Below are positions 8,612-17,670 of a stretch of 64,000 nt of DNA, in pieces. The notes below the pieces were generated by a model. It searched no databases. It was not told where the DNA came from and saw only the letters and a list, made by a program, of their open reading frames with translations. The translations under genes and the position numbers were made by a program. The stretch comes from JAHDDW01 sp964648795 (lineage in GTDB: Bacteria > Actinomycetota > Acidimicrobiia > Acidimicrobiales > SZUA-35), in the NCBI GenBank assembly GCA_964648795.1, contig CAZYMB010000006.1:31206-95205 (forward strand). Reading direction: 5' to 3'. How positions within the stretch are numbered: the first letter of the stretch is position 1; every line of letters starts with the position of its first letter.

Positions 8612-9067
8612 TTGGTGAGAAGCAAAGCAACAGGTGTCAACGAGTACTTAAGCGAACTAGATCCCGCCCAAAAGCAGGAGATCTCGAAAGTTAGGGCTCT
8701 CATCATAAAGAATTTGAATAAAGGTTTTGTGGAGAGCATGAATTGGGGCATGATCTCATACGAGGTACCCCTAAAGACTTTCGCCGAGACTTACAACGGC
8801 AAGCCTCTAATGTATGCGGCGCTATCGGCTCAGAAAGAACATCTTTCTCTCTATCTAACAACAATGTACGCTGACCCAGAAATCAAGAACTGGCTAGCGG
8901 GCCAATTTCAAGAAGCTGGTTTAGAAATGGATGAAGGCAAATCTTGCATTCGATTCAAAACCACTGACGATCTACCAATGGATGCCATAGGTAAACTAAT
9001 CAACCAAACAAATGTTGATCAGTTCGTAGCTTACTTCAAACGTTCTCGACGCAAGTCAAGAGGATAG
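8612..9067 (+). CDS. DUF1801 domain protein
   Basis: The VNEYLSELDPAQKQEISKVRALI start, the ESMNWGMISYEVPLKTF segment and the LYLTTMYADPE / GKSCIRFKTTDDLPMDAIGKLI C-terminal half match the DUF1801 (YdhG-like) family of small soluble proteins of unknown role. About 150 residues, usual length. Start could be TTG at 8612 or GTG at 8615. The end converges on the FMN reductase gene with nine bases between. Confidence 0.8.
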   Translation: MVRSKATGVNEYLSELDPAQKQEISKVRALIIKNLNKGFVESMNWGMISYEVPLKTFAETYNGKPLMYAALSAQKEHLSLYLTTMYADPEIKNWLAGQFQEAGLEMDEGKSCIRFKTTDDLPMDAIGKLINQTNVDQFVAYFKRSRRKSRG

Positions 9068-9076
9068 CATCTTCAG

Positions 9077-9667
9077 CTACATTCCAAAGCCGTACTTCTC
9101 CTGATACAAAAACTCTTCGTCTCTGATTGGCGCCATTGCCGTTGCGTATGCAATCAACGCATCGATAGAAAAATCAGTTCGCTCATTTATGTACTCTGAC
9201 TCCCCTGACTCAGATTCTCCATAAAGCGAACCTACGTTTCGTAAAACTAGATGGTCAGGGATGTAAACAATTTTGGTGTTCTTGTATGAGCTCATTCGCA
9301 AATCTGAAACTGGATACGACCCACTTGATGATGCTGAGACAGAAACAATCAGCCCAGGCTTGTGCGCATAACCTGTGGTTACCGCAAACATTGCTTTAAC
9401 AGCGGGGGTAGCCATGCCACCCCACTCTGGTGTCACGATCACAAAACCATCTGCTGATTCGGCCTCTGACGTGATGCTTCCAACGATTTCGCTCTCAGAA
9501 CTACCTTCAGCATGAATATCATCTAGAACAGTAGACACTGGACTCTCAAATAAGTCGACGATTGAGGTTTCGACTTGTCTATTCTCAATCCGACGAGCTA
9601 ATTCGTCGGTGACTCGACGAGATTGACTGTTACTTCTAGAGCTCCCTGACACAAGCATTATCTTCAT
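9077..9667 (-). CDS. NAD(P)H-dependent FMN reductase-like flavoprotein
   Basis: Flavodoxin-like fold of the NADPH-dependent FMN reductase family. The N-terminal strand and phosphate loop are MLVSGSSRSNSQSRR (~4-18). FVIVTPEWGGMATPAVKAMF (~95-115) is the family's PEYxGxxP-type flavin-contact region, with W in place of Y and GGM in the loop. 196 residues, slightly longer than usual. Likely reduces FMN or quinone-type acceptors in the cytoplasm; the acceptor is unknown. Confidence 0.8.
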   Translation of the reverse strand: MKIMLVSGSSRSNSQSRRVTDELARRIENRQVETSIVDLFESPVSTVLDDIHAEGSSESEIVGSITSEAESADGFVIVTPEWGGMATPAVKAMFAVTTGYAHKPGLIVSVSASSSGSYPVSDLRMSSYKNTKIVYIPDHLVLRNVGSLYGESESGESEYINERTDFSIDALIAYATAMAPIRDEEFLYQEKYGFGM

Positions 9668-9674
9668 GTGGGCG

Positions 9675-9680
9675 AGCCTA
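9675..9680 (-). promoter_or_regulatory. TAGGCT -10 box, leaderless start of the FMN reductase gene
   Basis: TAGGCT, seven bases, then ATG at 9667, with no ribosome-binding sequence between. Confidence 0.45.
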
Positions 9681-9696
9681 GTCCAAAACTTTGCGG

Positions 9697-11289
9697 CTAG
9701 TAAGCTCCGTCAGATTTCAACACCGCTGGGATAGTTCGCACCAATATCGAGATATCGATAAACAGGCTCCAGTTGTCAACGTAGTACAAGTCGAGACGTG
9801 TGTACTGCTCAAAACTTGCCGAAGAACGGCCATGCACTTGCCACATGCCTGTGATGCCTGGCTTAACTCGAAGACGGGCATAAAGGTCGAAATCCCATTC
9901 AGACATTTCACTCTTAAGCGCTGGTCGTGGACCGATAAGGCTCATGTCGTTTCTGAGAACATTGACAAGTTGTGGTAGTTCGTCAAGCGACGTTTTACGC
10001 AAGAAAGCCCCCACCTTCGTTATACGTGGGTCGTCTTTCATTTTGAACAAAGGTCCGGATCCTTCGTTCTGTGCCTCTAACTTGGCTTTGATTTCCTCAG
10101 CATTAACAACCATGGTTCGAAACTTAAGCATCTTGAACATTTCACCATTTTGGCCAACTCGTTCTTGAGCAAAGAAGATTGGACCTTCAGAAGTGAACTT
10201 AACCAATAGTGCCACCGCAACAAAAACAGGAGCTGCAAAGAACAAAACGGTAGAGGCTATGGCTAGATCGAAAAGACGTTTAGCCATATTGCGCCAACCA
10301 TTTAGTTGGCTTGGTTCGATGTAGAGGATTGGGAACCTACCTAGCGTTCTAACAGTTAGTCGGTCTGGCGAAATGTCAGCCAAAGAAGAACTCAACTCAA
10401 CGTGAATCCCTGCCTCAACTAGGTCGCGTACGAGCCTGTTAGATCTTGTTTGGTCGATACCGGTTGCAGCAACTACGACGCTGTCGGCTCCATGTTCTTT
10501 GGATACTGTCAGAACGTGCCTCGTCAGGGCATTGACATTCGAGAATTCAAGAGGGTCGACTTGAGCCATCGTATGGTAGCCAAGGTATCTATGAGTCTTA
10601 AGGGTCTCTTTCAAGCCTGCGCTCTCGTCATTACCGCCGACAACAATAACTTTGCGCTTAATTTCCCCGTTCTTGCGCTTACGTAAGAAGCTTGCCCGCA
10701 CAGCTTCACGCACTACTAGCACTAGCACATAGGCCAACACTACAAATGCTGCACTTAGCCATCGATTAACATCCAAGTTAAATATATATAGAGCAACAAT
10801 GACAGTCGCTACCGATTTAGCGATTGCATTTGTTACAAGTCGATATTCGTCAACTCGACGAGAAATAAAGCGTGCGACATATAGCTTGTCGACTGTGAAC
10901 CAGATGGACAAAGCAAGAGCAAATAGAGCTGCAAATACTAGTTCAGCTGTGCCAACAAAGGCTGCAAACGGAGCCAACGCAAATGATACTGCCGCTAAGT
11001 CATAACCGCGAAGTTTAAATCTGCCGAAACTGAATTGTCGTTCTTGTTTGGCATTGTTACTTGCTAGTTCTTCTAAGTATTGAAACGGATCAAGCTGAGC
11101 GCCTCTCCGCTCTACAAAACCTTCGCCACTGTTGTCGCCGGAACGTCTATCAGCACGTCGCTCTTGGAAACCTTCAGGCGAGGCGGTGTCTCTACGATCA
11201 AGTGTTTCGGCACCACTAAAGTTTTGTGCATCAGAATCTGCAGTGTCAGAATCGGTACCTATTTCTGTATGCCGCGAAGTCTCAGTCAC
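9697..11289 (-). CDS. polyprenyl-phosphate sugar-1-phosphate transferase (exopolysaccharide initiating enzyme)
   Basis: The C-terminal ~195 residues are a bacterial sugar transferase domain: KRLFDLAIAS, FFAQERVGQNG, the KFRTM motif, DELPQLVNVLRNDMSLIGPRPAL and KPGITGMWQVHGRS. Upstream are four or so membrane helices (~80-195) and a nucleotide-binding-like domain with KVIVVGGNDES. This is the WcaJ/WbaP-type layout: it transfers a sugar phosphate to undecaprenyl phosphate to start a surface glycan. The first ~70 residues are polar and contain repeated Arg-rich bits (RRDTASPEGF, ERRADRRS, FVERRG), an unusual cytoplasmic extension. GTG start after a TATATATAG stretch. No glycan cluster follows. 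Confidence 0.9.
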   Translation of the reverse strand: MTETSRHTEIGTDSDTADSDAQNFSGAETLDRRDTASPEGFQERRADRRSGDNSGEGFVERRGAQLDPFQYLEELASNNAKQERQFSFGRFKLRGYDLAAVSFALAPFAAFVGTAELVFAALFALALSIWFTVDKLYVARFISRRVDEYRLVTNAIAKSVATVIVALYIFNLDVNRWLSAAFVVLAYVLVLVVREAVRASFLRKRKNGEIKRKVIVVGGNDESAGLKETLKTHRYLGYHTMAQVDPLEFSNVNALTRHVLTVSKEHGADSVVVAATGIDQTRSNRLVRDLVEAGIHVELSSSLADISPDRLTVRTLGRFPILYIEPSQLNGWRNMAKRLFDLAIASTVLFFAAPVFVAVALLVKFTSEGPIFFAQERVGQNGEMFKMLKFRTMVVNAEEIKAKLEAQNEGSGPLFKMKDDPRITKVGAFLRKTSLDELPQLVNVLRNDMSLIGPRPALKSEMSEWDFDLYARLRVKPGITGMWQVHGRSSASFEQYTRLDLYYVDNWSLFIDISILVRTIPAVLKSDGAY

Positions 11290-11374
11290 CTATATATAAA
11301 CGTCCGAAACCCCTGTTTTGTTACAAAAACGGGCACTAAAACAGCGTCAAGAGGGTCAAAATGGGTCGCTCGGC

Positions 11375-12478
11375 CTAGCTAGATCTAGCTTCTAGAAGCT
11401 CTAGCTGAGCTGGAGTTGTTACTGCAGCAATGCGTATATGACCCGATCCTGCTTCACCATAAAGTGAACCTGGAATCACAAGCATGCCTAGTTTCTCGGC
11501 TAAGAGCTCGGCGAAATCCCAGTCGCTGCCTTGGCTTGCTTTCACCCATAGATAAAAACCACCACCCGGCATCTCGGCTACAACGCCGATATTTCCAAGG
11601 ATTGAGATTAAACGTTCCATGTTCGATTTATACATTCCACGTTGTTGAGCTACGTGTTCACTGTCACCGAATGCTGTTGTGGCCGCAAGCTGTACTGGCC
11701 CAGGCTGCATCAACCCGGCATGCTTTCTAACTTCAGAAAGATAGTCGACGATGTCACTGTCTCCAGCGTAAAATCCGGAACGCAGACCGGCAAAGTTAGA
11801 TCGCTTTGACAAAGAGTGAACGGCAAGCACTCCGTCAGTTCCAAACTTCAACGCTGTCTCAGCGTCTTGTGACCAAGTGAACTCTATGTAACACTCGTCG
11901 CTTACGACCAAAACGTTGTTAGCTCTACCCCACTGCACTACTGCTTCTAGGTCTTCGATTAAACCTGTTGGATTGTTTGGAGTGTTGACCCAAAGACATA
12001 GAGCATCATCAATATCTGATTGGGCAATAGTCGACAAGTCCATTTGTCCAAGCTCGTTTGTCGAAACAGGCACAGCTTTGCAAGACCCAAGTTGTGCGCC
12101 CATTGCGTACGTTGGGTAACTTATGGCCGGGTACAGAATCGTTGACTTAGTAGGTGTCCGCAGCTTTAAGAAACCGGGTAGTGATGCTACGAACTCTTTG
12201 CTTCCAACTGATGCACCAACCCCACTACTAGTCAATCCAACAGCCCCAAGACCAGTTAGCCAGTTTGCGGCAGCTGCTCTAAAATCTTGTGAACCCACAC
12301 TGGCCGGATACTTCATGGCGCTGGTTGGGTCATCGAGCTTGTCCATTAACAACTGAGGTGGCGGAACATAAGGGGCACCAATACTCAAGTTGACCATGCC
12401 CCCATCGTGAGATTCACAGATTTGCGCCAAAGGGCGGAGACGATCTTGGGGATATGGAGGTGGGACGAAGCCAGACAT
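11375..12478 (-). CDS. dapC: N-succinyldiaminopimelate aminotransferase
   Basis: Class I/II PLP aminotransferase. The start FVPPPYPQDRLRPLAQ and IGAPYVPPP are typical of the actinobacterial DapC group. The PLP lysine is in HSLSKRSNFAGLRSGF (~221-236), with NTPNNPTG (~165) and VVSDECYIEF (~190) completing the active site. It makes N-succinyl-LL-DAP for DapE (7405-8460). 367 residues, normal length. The start is preceded by TAGAAT and seven bases, so it is probably leaderless. Confidence 0.88.
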   Translation of the reverse strand: MSGFVPPPYPQDRLRPLAQICESHDGGMVNLSIGAPYVPPPQLLMDKLDDPTSAMKYPASVGSQDFRAAAANWLTGLGAVGLTSSGVGASVGSKEFVASLPGFLKLRTPTKSTILYPAISYPTYAMGAQLGSCKAVPVSTNELGQMDLSTIAQSDIDDALCLWVNTPNNPTGLIEDLEAVVQWGRANNVLVVSDECYIEFTWSQDAETALKFGTDGVLAVHSLSKRSNFAGLRSGFYAGDSDIVDYLSEVRKHAGLMQPGPVQLAATTAFGDSEHVAQQRGMYKSNMERLISILGNIGVVAEMPGGGFYLWVKASQGSDWDFAELLAEKLGMLVIPGSLYGEAGSGHIRIAAVTTPAQLELLEARSS

Positions 12479-12485
12479 GAGCTCT

Positions 12486-12491
12486 ATTCTA
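12486..12491 (-). promoter_or_regulatory. TAGAAT -10 box, leaderless start of dapC
   Basis: TAGAAT, seven bases, then ATG at 12478. The box lies just beyond the hflX stop (12496-12498), so dapC has its own predicted promoter. Confidence 0.45.
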
Positions 12492-12495
12492 AACC

Positions 12496-13396
12496 TTAGG
12501 ATTGTATGTAGGTCTCAAACCTGGGGATGTCTTTGTCATCAATTAAGGCCTCAATAACCATGCCATCGTCTCTCGAGTCCACTTCGTTCACCTGAGCTAC
12601 CCGGTGAAGCTCTGCTAAAGTTGACCCGTCTGCCCAATCAAGANNNNNNNNNNNNNNNNNNNNNNNNNNNNNNNNNNNNNNNNNNNNNNNNNNNNNNNNN
12701 NNNNNNNNNNNNNNNNNNNNNNNNNNNNNNNNNNNNNNNNNNNGCTTCTATCTGGGTTAGGTCTTTGCGCAGTTTATGGAGGCGCCTCTCCAGCCTTCGC
12801 CTGTCTACTTCGAGCTGTGTCTCACCCGGACCACGGGTTCCGATGCCACCACCCTGCTGAGAGAAGTTCTTCTTGTTTCGCAACCGGGGGAGTCGATACT
12901 GCAACTGAGCTAACTCAACTTGGGCTTTACCTTCGGCAGAAGTTGCGTGTTGGGCGAAGATGTCAAGGATCACTGCAGTGCGGTCAAGCGCTGAACGTTT
13001 CAATATTTTCTCTAAGTTGAATTGCTGACCGGGGGAGAGCTCGTCATCAAAAACTACGGTGTCGACGTCGTGAGCAAGTGCTGCTTCATATATTTCTTTG
13101 ACCTTACCTGACCCTATATAAGTTGCTGGGTCGATTGAGTCTCGCCGCTGCACTATTCGTTCAACAACATCTGCCCCAGCTGTATCGACAAGCAGCTCTA
13201 ATTCGTCGAGTGAGGTGTCTACTTGTTCAGCTGTCTGGTGAGATAGCCCTACTCCGACGATGATGATCCTCTCACGAAAGGCACGATCGATGAAGCCACG
13301 TTCGACTGTGGCGCCGAATTCGCCAAAGGCGCCACGGTGATCTGAGATTATGCCGCCGTTAGCGTCACGTTTTGGCTTGTGTTCGTCTTGACCCAC
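12496..13396 (-). CDS. hflX: ribosome-associated GTPase HflX (GTPase core missing in assembly gap)
   Basis: The N-terminal HflX domain is clear: VDTAGADVVERIVQRRDSIDPATYIGSGKVKEI, FDDELSPGQQFNLEKIL, the RTAVILDIFAQHATSAEGKAQVELAQLQYRLPRL motif and GIGTRGPGETQLEVDRR, then the linker helix. After the gap, 48 residues (12496-12642, starting LDWADGSTLAEL) form the C-terminal domain and end in FETYIQS and TAA. The gap hides the P-loop and the rest of the GTPase domain, roughly 150-170 residues, so the 100 N understate its length. HflX splits stalled or idle ribosomes. GTG start behind TAGGCT-N6, probably leaderless. Confidence 0.92.
12644..12743. other. assembly gap (100 N) inside hflX
   Basis: A run of exactly 100 N. 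Coding sequence of HflX lies on both sides, but the left part reads in a frame that cannot be joined reliably through the placeholder. Confidence 0.95.
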
Positions 13397-13402
13397 CTGG
13401 CA

Positions 13403-13408
13403 AGCCTA
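13403..13408 (-). promoter_or_regulatory. TAGGCT -10 box, leaderless start of hflX
   Basis: TAGGCT, six bases (TGCCAG), then GTG at 13396, with no separate ribosome site. Confidence 0.5.
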
Positions 13409-13486
13409 TGCCCTAGCTCTTCATGCAGCTATCAAAGAAGGCTTTTGAGGGCTGACTTGCCCTGACAAACCCACGAAATTCAATCT

Positions 13487-14170
13487 TTACTCAGCCTCTA
13501 TCTCTCTTGAGGGCCTCATGTCTGTTGGGATATCATCTGGAGAATCAATTTTTACTGTTTCCGCCTCGAAGCTACCTCTGTAGTGAAATATCTTTCCAAT
13601 TATTGGATTACTTACCTTTACTGATATTCGAAACCTGTCGAGCTCTTCATCCCACCATTCCCTGACTCTGGCGTGACCTGTTAGAGGATTTGGAAATTTG
13701 AATTTGATCGGACCTTCATAGCATCGTTGCTCACCGGTCTTGATATTAATTCCACCTTCGTCATCAGCCCACATTTCTAGGTCAACAGAAACATGCTGCT
13801 TGTTGCCGAGGTAATCGATGATAGTTTGACGCTCGGGCCCGTAGATCATTGTGGCATCAAAGCGACGCTGTTTTCCGTCGAGATCGAACACTCGGTTCCA
13901 TGTCACTGTCTCACGACCAAACGAGTCAAGGTAAGCGTAATTGTTGACACTAAACGGCACATTCTCACCCTGTTCTGGAAACAATAGGTTTCTGGTCGTT
14001 CCAACCATAAGAAATGGAATTGTAAGGAATGAGCCACGGCTAACTTCCTCCATAACTCCTCTTCCAATTTGAGCAACTCCGTCCTCACTAGAGAAGCCAA
14101 ATCTCTCTTGGATTTTTGGGTGCAGCTTTTCGAAATCACTTCCTAGTGCTGTTTGATATATTGATGTCAT
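13487..14170 (-). CDS. DUF4166 domain protein
   Basis: The protein opens TSIYQTALGSDFEKLHPKIQERFGF, the characteristic DUF4166 N-terminus. It continues with GxGVMEEVSRG, NRVFDLDGKQRRFDATMIY and GHARVREWWDEELDRFRISVKVSNPIIGKIFHYRGSFEAE. Function of the family is unknown. It is translationally coupled (ATGA overlap) to the DoxX-like gene upstream, a pairing also found elsewhere, which suggests a joint membrane-linked role. 227 residues; no signal peptide. Confidence 0.85.
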   Translation of the reverse strand: MTSIYQTALGSDFEKLHPKIQERFGFSSEDGVAQIGRGVMEEVSRGSFLTIPFLMVGTTRNLLFPEQGENVPFSVNNYAYLDSFGRETVTWNRVFDLDGKQRRFDATMIYGPERQTIIDYLGNKQHVSVDLEMWADDEGGINIKTGEQRCYEGPIKFKFPNPLTGHARVREWWDEELDRFRISVKVSNPIIGKIFHYRGSFEAETVKIDSPDDIPTDMRPSREIEAE

Positions 14171-15081
14171 TTAGAGCCTCCTTCAGGTGACTTCCTTAAG
14201 GGCAACTTGCCCGATGGTAAATTTTGATTTGCGAATAGTGAGATTAACGCCAGGACCAGAAGGCTAACGTTTAAAGAAACAGGGTTGAATGGTCTTACAA
14301 AAGCTAACCCATCGCCAAGAAGGCCACCAAGTGCTAGCGGCACCATGGCGACAACATTCAACATAAACGGCCATCTCTTCTTCCAGAAGATAAGTATTAG
14401 TAAACCAAATAGCATTTCAGCGAGGCCGAGTATGGTCAGCGCATGTGGTTGGGCATCAAATGAGGTGGCGGCCTCGAACAACTGAGCTTCCCCGGCATCA
14501 GGAAATAGGATTTTTGGGACAAGACCCTGATAGAACCAGACTAAGGCAAGAGTCACTGTTGCCAAAATATTGATAACTGTCAAGTTCCTTGACTGCACGG
14601 GATGTATGCCCTGTTCGATCCATAGCCTCAGCCGATCGAAACTCCAAGCGGTGCCCCACCCAAAGATTGGCCTAAACAGAAAGCGATCAATAAGCCTTCC
14701 GAATGGACCCCAGCGAACCTGGTAGTCATACTTCGTTAAGAATCTAACTCCACTGCCATGTGGTACATAGCGCCAGAAACCGGAGCCAGTCTTTAATAGC
14801 GATATGGGATGGTCACTCCAGAACTTTAGACCCGAGTATGCTGTACCGTCTTCACGGTGTCGCTCGCCGATTGACTCACCGAGTCCTCCAACCTTAAAGC
14901 CTGGTAGAACTGTAGTTGAGTAGGTAAAACGCTGTGGTTCATCTTCTTCTTTTGGCAGATAATTTATTTCCGTAAACCGGGCATCCCAAAGTTGATGGAC
15001 ATCAGGTTGCTGGGTATGTTCCCATACATCTTGAACACTTGCGTCCACAAAAGACTCTACATATATAGGTTTACTCGACAT
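14167..15081 (-). CDS. SRPBCC-like / DoxX-like membrane protein
   Basis: The first ~150 residues resemble an SRPBCC lipid-binding-type fold (VESFVDASVQDVWEHTQQPDVHQLWDARFTEINYLP). The C-terminal half has four hydrophobic helices: around NILATVTLALVWFYQG, LTILGLAEMLFGLLILIFW, MLNVVAMVPLALGG and VSLLVLALISLFA, as in DoxX-like family proteins. It precedes and overlaps the DUF4166 gene by four bases. Role unknown; membrane-located with a cytoplasmic binding domain is the likely topology. Confidence 0.75.
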   Translation of the reverse strand: MSSKPIYVESFVDASVQDVWEHTQQPDVHQLWDARFTEINYLPKEEDEPQRFTYSTTVLPGFKVGGLGESIGERHREDGTAYSGLKFWSDHPISLLKTGSGFWRYVPHGSGVRFLTKYDYQVRWGPFGRLIDRFLFRPIFGWGTAWSFDRLRLWIEQGIHPVQSRNLTVINILATVTLALVWFYQGLVPKILFPDAGEAQLFEAATSFDAQPHALTILGLAEMLFGLLILIFWKKRWPFMLNVVAMVPLALGGLLGDGLAFVRPFNPVSLNVSLLVLALISLFANQNLPSGKLPLRKSPEGGSK

Positions 15082-15146
15082 CTAAGACACCATCGGCAAT
15101 CCACAACTAGTTTCAAGGCTGCTATCAAACACTGCCTTTGTGGCGC

Positions 15147-16049
15147 CTATGTCTGATTTTGTGACTGCCAGTGATCAACTACTAGATCCACTAGCGAGTC
15201 GTCTTGGGACTCTAGCCACTTGATTCTGGGGTCTCGACGGAACCAGCGTTGCTGGCGGCGAGCAAACCGCCTGGTCCGCAGTACCGCTTCGTGGATTGCT
15301 TCTTCTACCGTTAACTCCCCCGCTATGTGGCGAGCTAGTTCGGCGTAGCCAAGTGCTTGTGCTGCAGTTTTAGACAACTCGAATTCTTCTAGAGACTTCA
15401 CCTCTTCAACAAAGCCTTCTTCGATCTGTTTCCAGAAGCGTTGCTCGATTCGCTCGTCCATTAACTCTCGATCAATTTCTAAACCGACCTGAACAAAGTT
15501 AGTTTCTGGGTAGGCCTCCATGCCTGGACCGTACGAGGAGAACGGCCGACCAGATATTTCAACAACTTCCATAGCTCGCAGTAGTCGGCGCCGGTTGGTT
15601 GGCTCGATTTTGCTGGCTGCCTGCGGATCAAAGTCATTTAGCTTCTCGAATAACTCTTCGGTGCTGAACGTGTCATCAAGTTTTTGTCGCACTTCCGGGT
15701 CAGCTGGTGGCAGTTCCAAATCATCGACAATAGATCGAACATACAAGCCCGTTCCACCAACAATGATCGGCAGCTTTCCACGCTGTTCGATTTCTGCCAA
15801 CGCCTTTTGGGCTAGTTCTTGAAAATCAGAAAGATGAAAGGAGTCCGTGACCGACGCTACATCTACACAATGATGTGGAACAGAGGCAAGCTCTGCAGCC
15901 GTTGGTTTCGCAGTCCCCACTGACATTTCTTTGTATACAGCCATTGCGTCAGCAGAAATAACCTCACCGTCCAAGCGTTTAGCGAGTTCTAAGCCGAGGC
16001 TGGTTTTACCAGAGGCCGTTGGCCCGAGAACTACTAGCGGTCGAACCAT
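15147..16049 (-). CDS. miaA: tRNA dimethylallyltransferase
   Basis: Transfers dimethylallyl from DMAPP to N6 of A37 in tRNAs reading UNN codons. The P-loop GPTASGKTS is at residues 9-17, followed by VISADAMAVYKEMSVGTAKPT and HHCVDV, then GGTGLYVRSIVDDLELPP (~95-112). RRLLRAMEVVEISGRPFS and RTRRFARRQQRWFRRDPR are the family's tRNA-binding segments. 300 residues, normal length. Starts on a one-base TAATG overlap with the upstream unknown gene. MiaB, which acts next on the same base, is at 35007-36416. Confidence 0.95.
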   Translation of the reverse strand: MVRPLVVLGPTASGKTSLGLELAKRLDGEVISADAMAVYKEMSVGTAKPTAAELASVPHHCVDVASVTDSFHLSDFQELAQKALAEIEQRGKLPIIVGGTGLYVRSIVDDLELPPADPEVRQKLDDTFSTEELFEKLNDFDPQAASKIEPTNRRRLLRAMEVVEISGRPFSSYGPGMEAYPETNFVQVGLEIDRELMDERIEQRFWKQIEEGFVEEVKSLEEFELSKTAAQALGYAELARHIAGELTVEEAIHEAVLRTRRFARRQQRWFRRDPRIKWLESQDDSLVDLVVDHWQSQNQT

Positions 16050-16558
16050 TAGGTTGACCTTGTTAGTTGAGCGACCCTGACCCAGGTGTCGAAAGAAACA
16101 ATGTCGATGTCTCCGTAGCGTTCGATCATGTGAGCAGCAAGACCAAGGTGACCCAGCTCGACAAGCTCCACATAGACACTTGCGATGTTATGCAAGTGAG
16201 GAACAAGAGTTTGCTCATCAAGCCCAAGCACTCGGTTAAGCTCACCTTGAGAATCAAATTCAAACGAAGCCAAGCCACAGTTGTCCATTGTGGGACCTAG
16301 GACAATTGGCTTTGATATTTCAGACAAGATCGATTCGATTATCGAGCCAGCTTCCTTACCTTCGTACGGGGTACCTTCAGTCGATATGTTCTCAGCTTGC
16401 AACACTTCAGCAGCAAAGGCCGCACCGTCACCGGTTTGACTCATTGCTAGTTCAGCAAGTTTCTCACCAATTTGAGCAACAGCAGAAGTCGAGTTATACA
16501 AACTGTCCAGGTCATCACCTAAGACCATCTGCGTTTCTTCTTCCGGGACCGAGTTCAC
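16049..16558 (-). CDS. hypothetical protein upstream of miaA
   Basis: 169 residues, acidic, mostly helical, with a repeated-looking IASVYVELVELGHLGLAAHMIERYGD segment near the C-terminus that could be a helix-turn-helix repeat pair. No signal peptide or membrane helix and no family recognised. It sits 9 bases after the 329-residue gene and overlaps miaA by one base, so all three are co-transcribed. Confidence 0.65.
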   Translation of the reverse strand: MNSVPEEETQMVLGDDLDSLYNSTSAVAQIGEKLAELAMSQTGDGAAFAAEVLQAENISTEGTPYEGKEAGSIIESILSEISKPIVLGPTMDNCGLASFEFDSQGELNRVLGLDEQTLVPHLHNIASVYVELVELGHLGLAAHMIERYGDIDIVSFDTWVRVAQLTRST

Positions 16559-16567
16559 TAAGACAGG

Positions 16568-17557
16568 CTATCGGAAGCGCCCAAGGTGTTGTTGCTCAAA
16601 CGGTTCAACAATCGGAGCTGCAACGGCCTGGAAAGCTGGCTTCGATTTGATCGCTCCTATGCTCGACAAAGCTTTGAAAATTTCTACCAGCGCCACGAGA
16701 GAAGAGTCTTGCGACATATTCTCAAAGGTTATCAATACAGTTATGGCGTTGCGCTTATCCTCTGATTCGCGCCGAGCTACCCCAATTATTAGCGGCGGCT
16801 TAGGCTGCCTAATCACTTTGTTAAAGGGTTCTACTGTCGCTTTGGCCAACGTATAGGCTGCAACTCTTGCACATGACAACAACTCGTCATGCAGCTCATG
16901 AGCATCGATGAAATTGAGGATGGCTAAGTGGTTCTCTATTTCACGAAAATAGCGCACACCTGTAATATCACTAAGCGCAAAAAGTGCTGCTAGCTCAGGT
17001 GAATCAGCTGGACCGTGGTAATCGAAACTCTCAACCAGCTTGTCAATCCGGCTAACTACTTTTTCATTAAGTCTGCGCTTAAATTTGGGATCGGTACCGG
17101 CTATCTCGCCCTTCATTAAGTCGTCAAGAGTCTTGAGGTTGAAATATAAACTCTCTGATTTGTCTATATCAACTCCAACCATATCTTTGAGCTCTTGTGC
17201 ATCTGCTAGAAGCTTTGCACCCTCAACGCTCTCGGGCTCTTGAGTTACGTCATCTTTTTGGGCTGCGTAACGATGGCTGGCCCCAAACGCTACTTGGAGT
17301 CTTTGTTCCAACGTGTTTAGACGAAGGTCACCATAGGCATGACCTAGTCTTTCAATCGCACTGCCTAAATTCGTCAACAATGATGTTAGATGATCTGCTG
17401 CAGTAGCTTCAGTAAACCGTCCGTCAACAAAATAGCGAGTTACCCAGTTTCGGTCGTCCCTCGTCATAGCAAGAAGTTTAAGAATTTGATCGATGTCTTT
17501 TTCGATATCTTGCAACCTGACTAAAGTCGCTATTTTTCCTGCCTGAAATCTTGGCAT
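16568..17557 (-). CDS. hypothetical protein, first gene of the miaA operon
   Basis: 329 residues, mostly helical and charged, soluble. FREIENHLAILNFIDAHELHDELL lies at ~205-230 and a strand-rich IIGVARRESEDKRNAITVLITFE region at ~250-275. No catalytic signature or known domain recognised. It is followed directly by another unknown gene and then miaA, so its product may relate to tRNA or translation, but that is only context. Start ATG at 17557; no TANNNT leaderless box or strong ribosome site. Confidence 0.65.
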   Translation of the reverse strand: MPRFQAGKIATLVRLQDIEKDIDQILKLLAMTRDDRNWVTRYFVDGRFTEATAADHLTSLLTNLGSAIERLGHAYGDLRLNTLEQRLQVAFGASHRYAAQKDDVTQEPESVEGAKLLADAQELKDMVGVDIDKSESLYFNLKTLDDLMKGEIAGTDPKFKRRLNEKVVSRIDKLVESFDYHGPADSPELAALFALSDITGVRYFREIENHLAILNFIDAHELHDELLSCARVAAYTLAKATVEPFNKVIRQPKPPLIIGVARRESEDKRNAITVLITFENMSQDSSLVALVEIFKALSSIGAIKSKPAFQAVAAPIVEPFEQQHLGRFR

Positions 17558-17670
17558 CGCCCGCTCCGAATTGATCGCCTAATTCCATTCTACAAGCTGT
17601 AAAACTGTACCGTAAGCCGAAATACGACTTAAAGGGATTATGTCTACGCTCTCAAACTGAGAGATCTAGC

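Noticed and set aside
17649..17663. CTCTCA-AAC-TGAGAG hairpin downstream of ino1 as a terminator
   Set aside because: Short 6-bp stem with no T-run on the transcribed strand.
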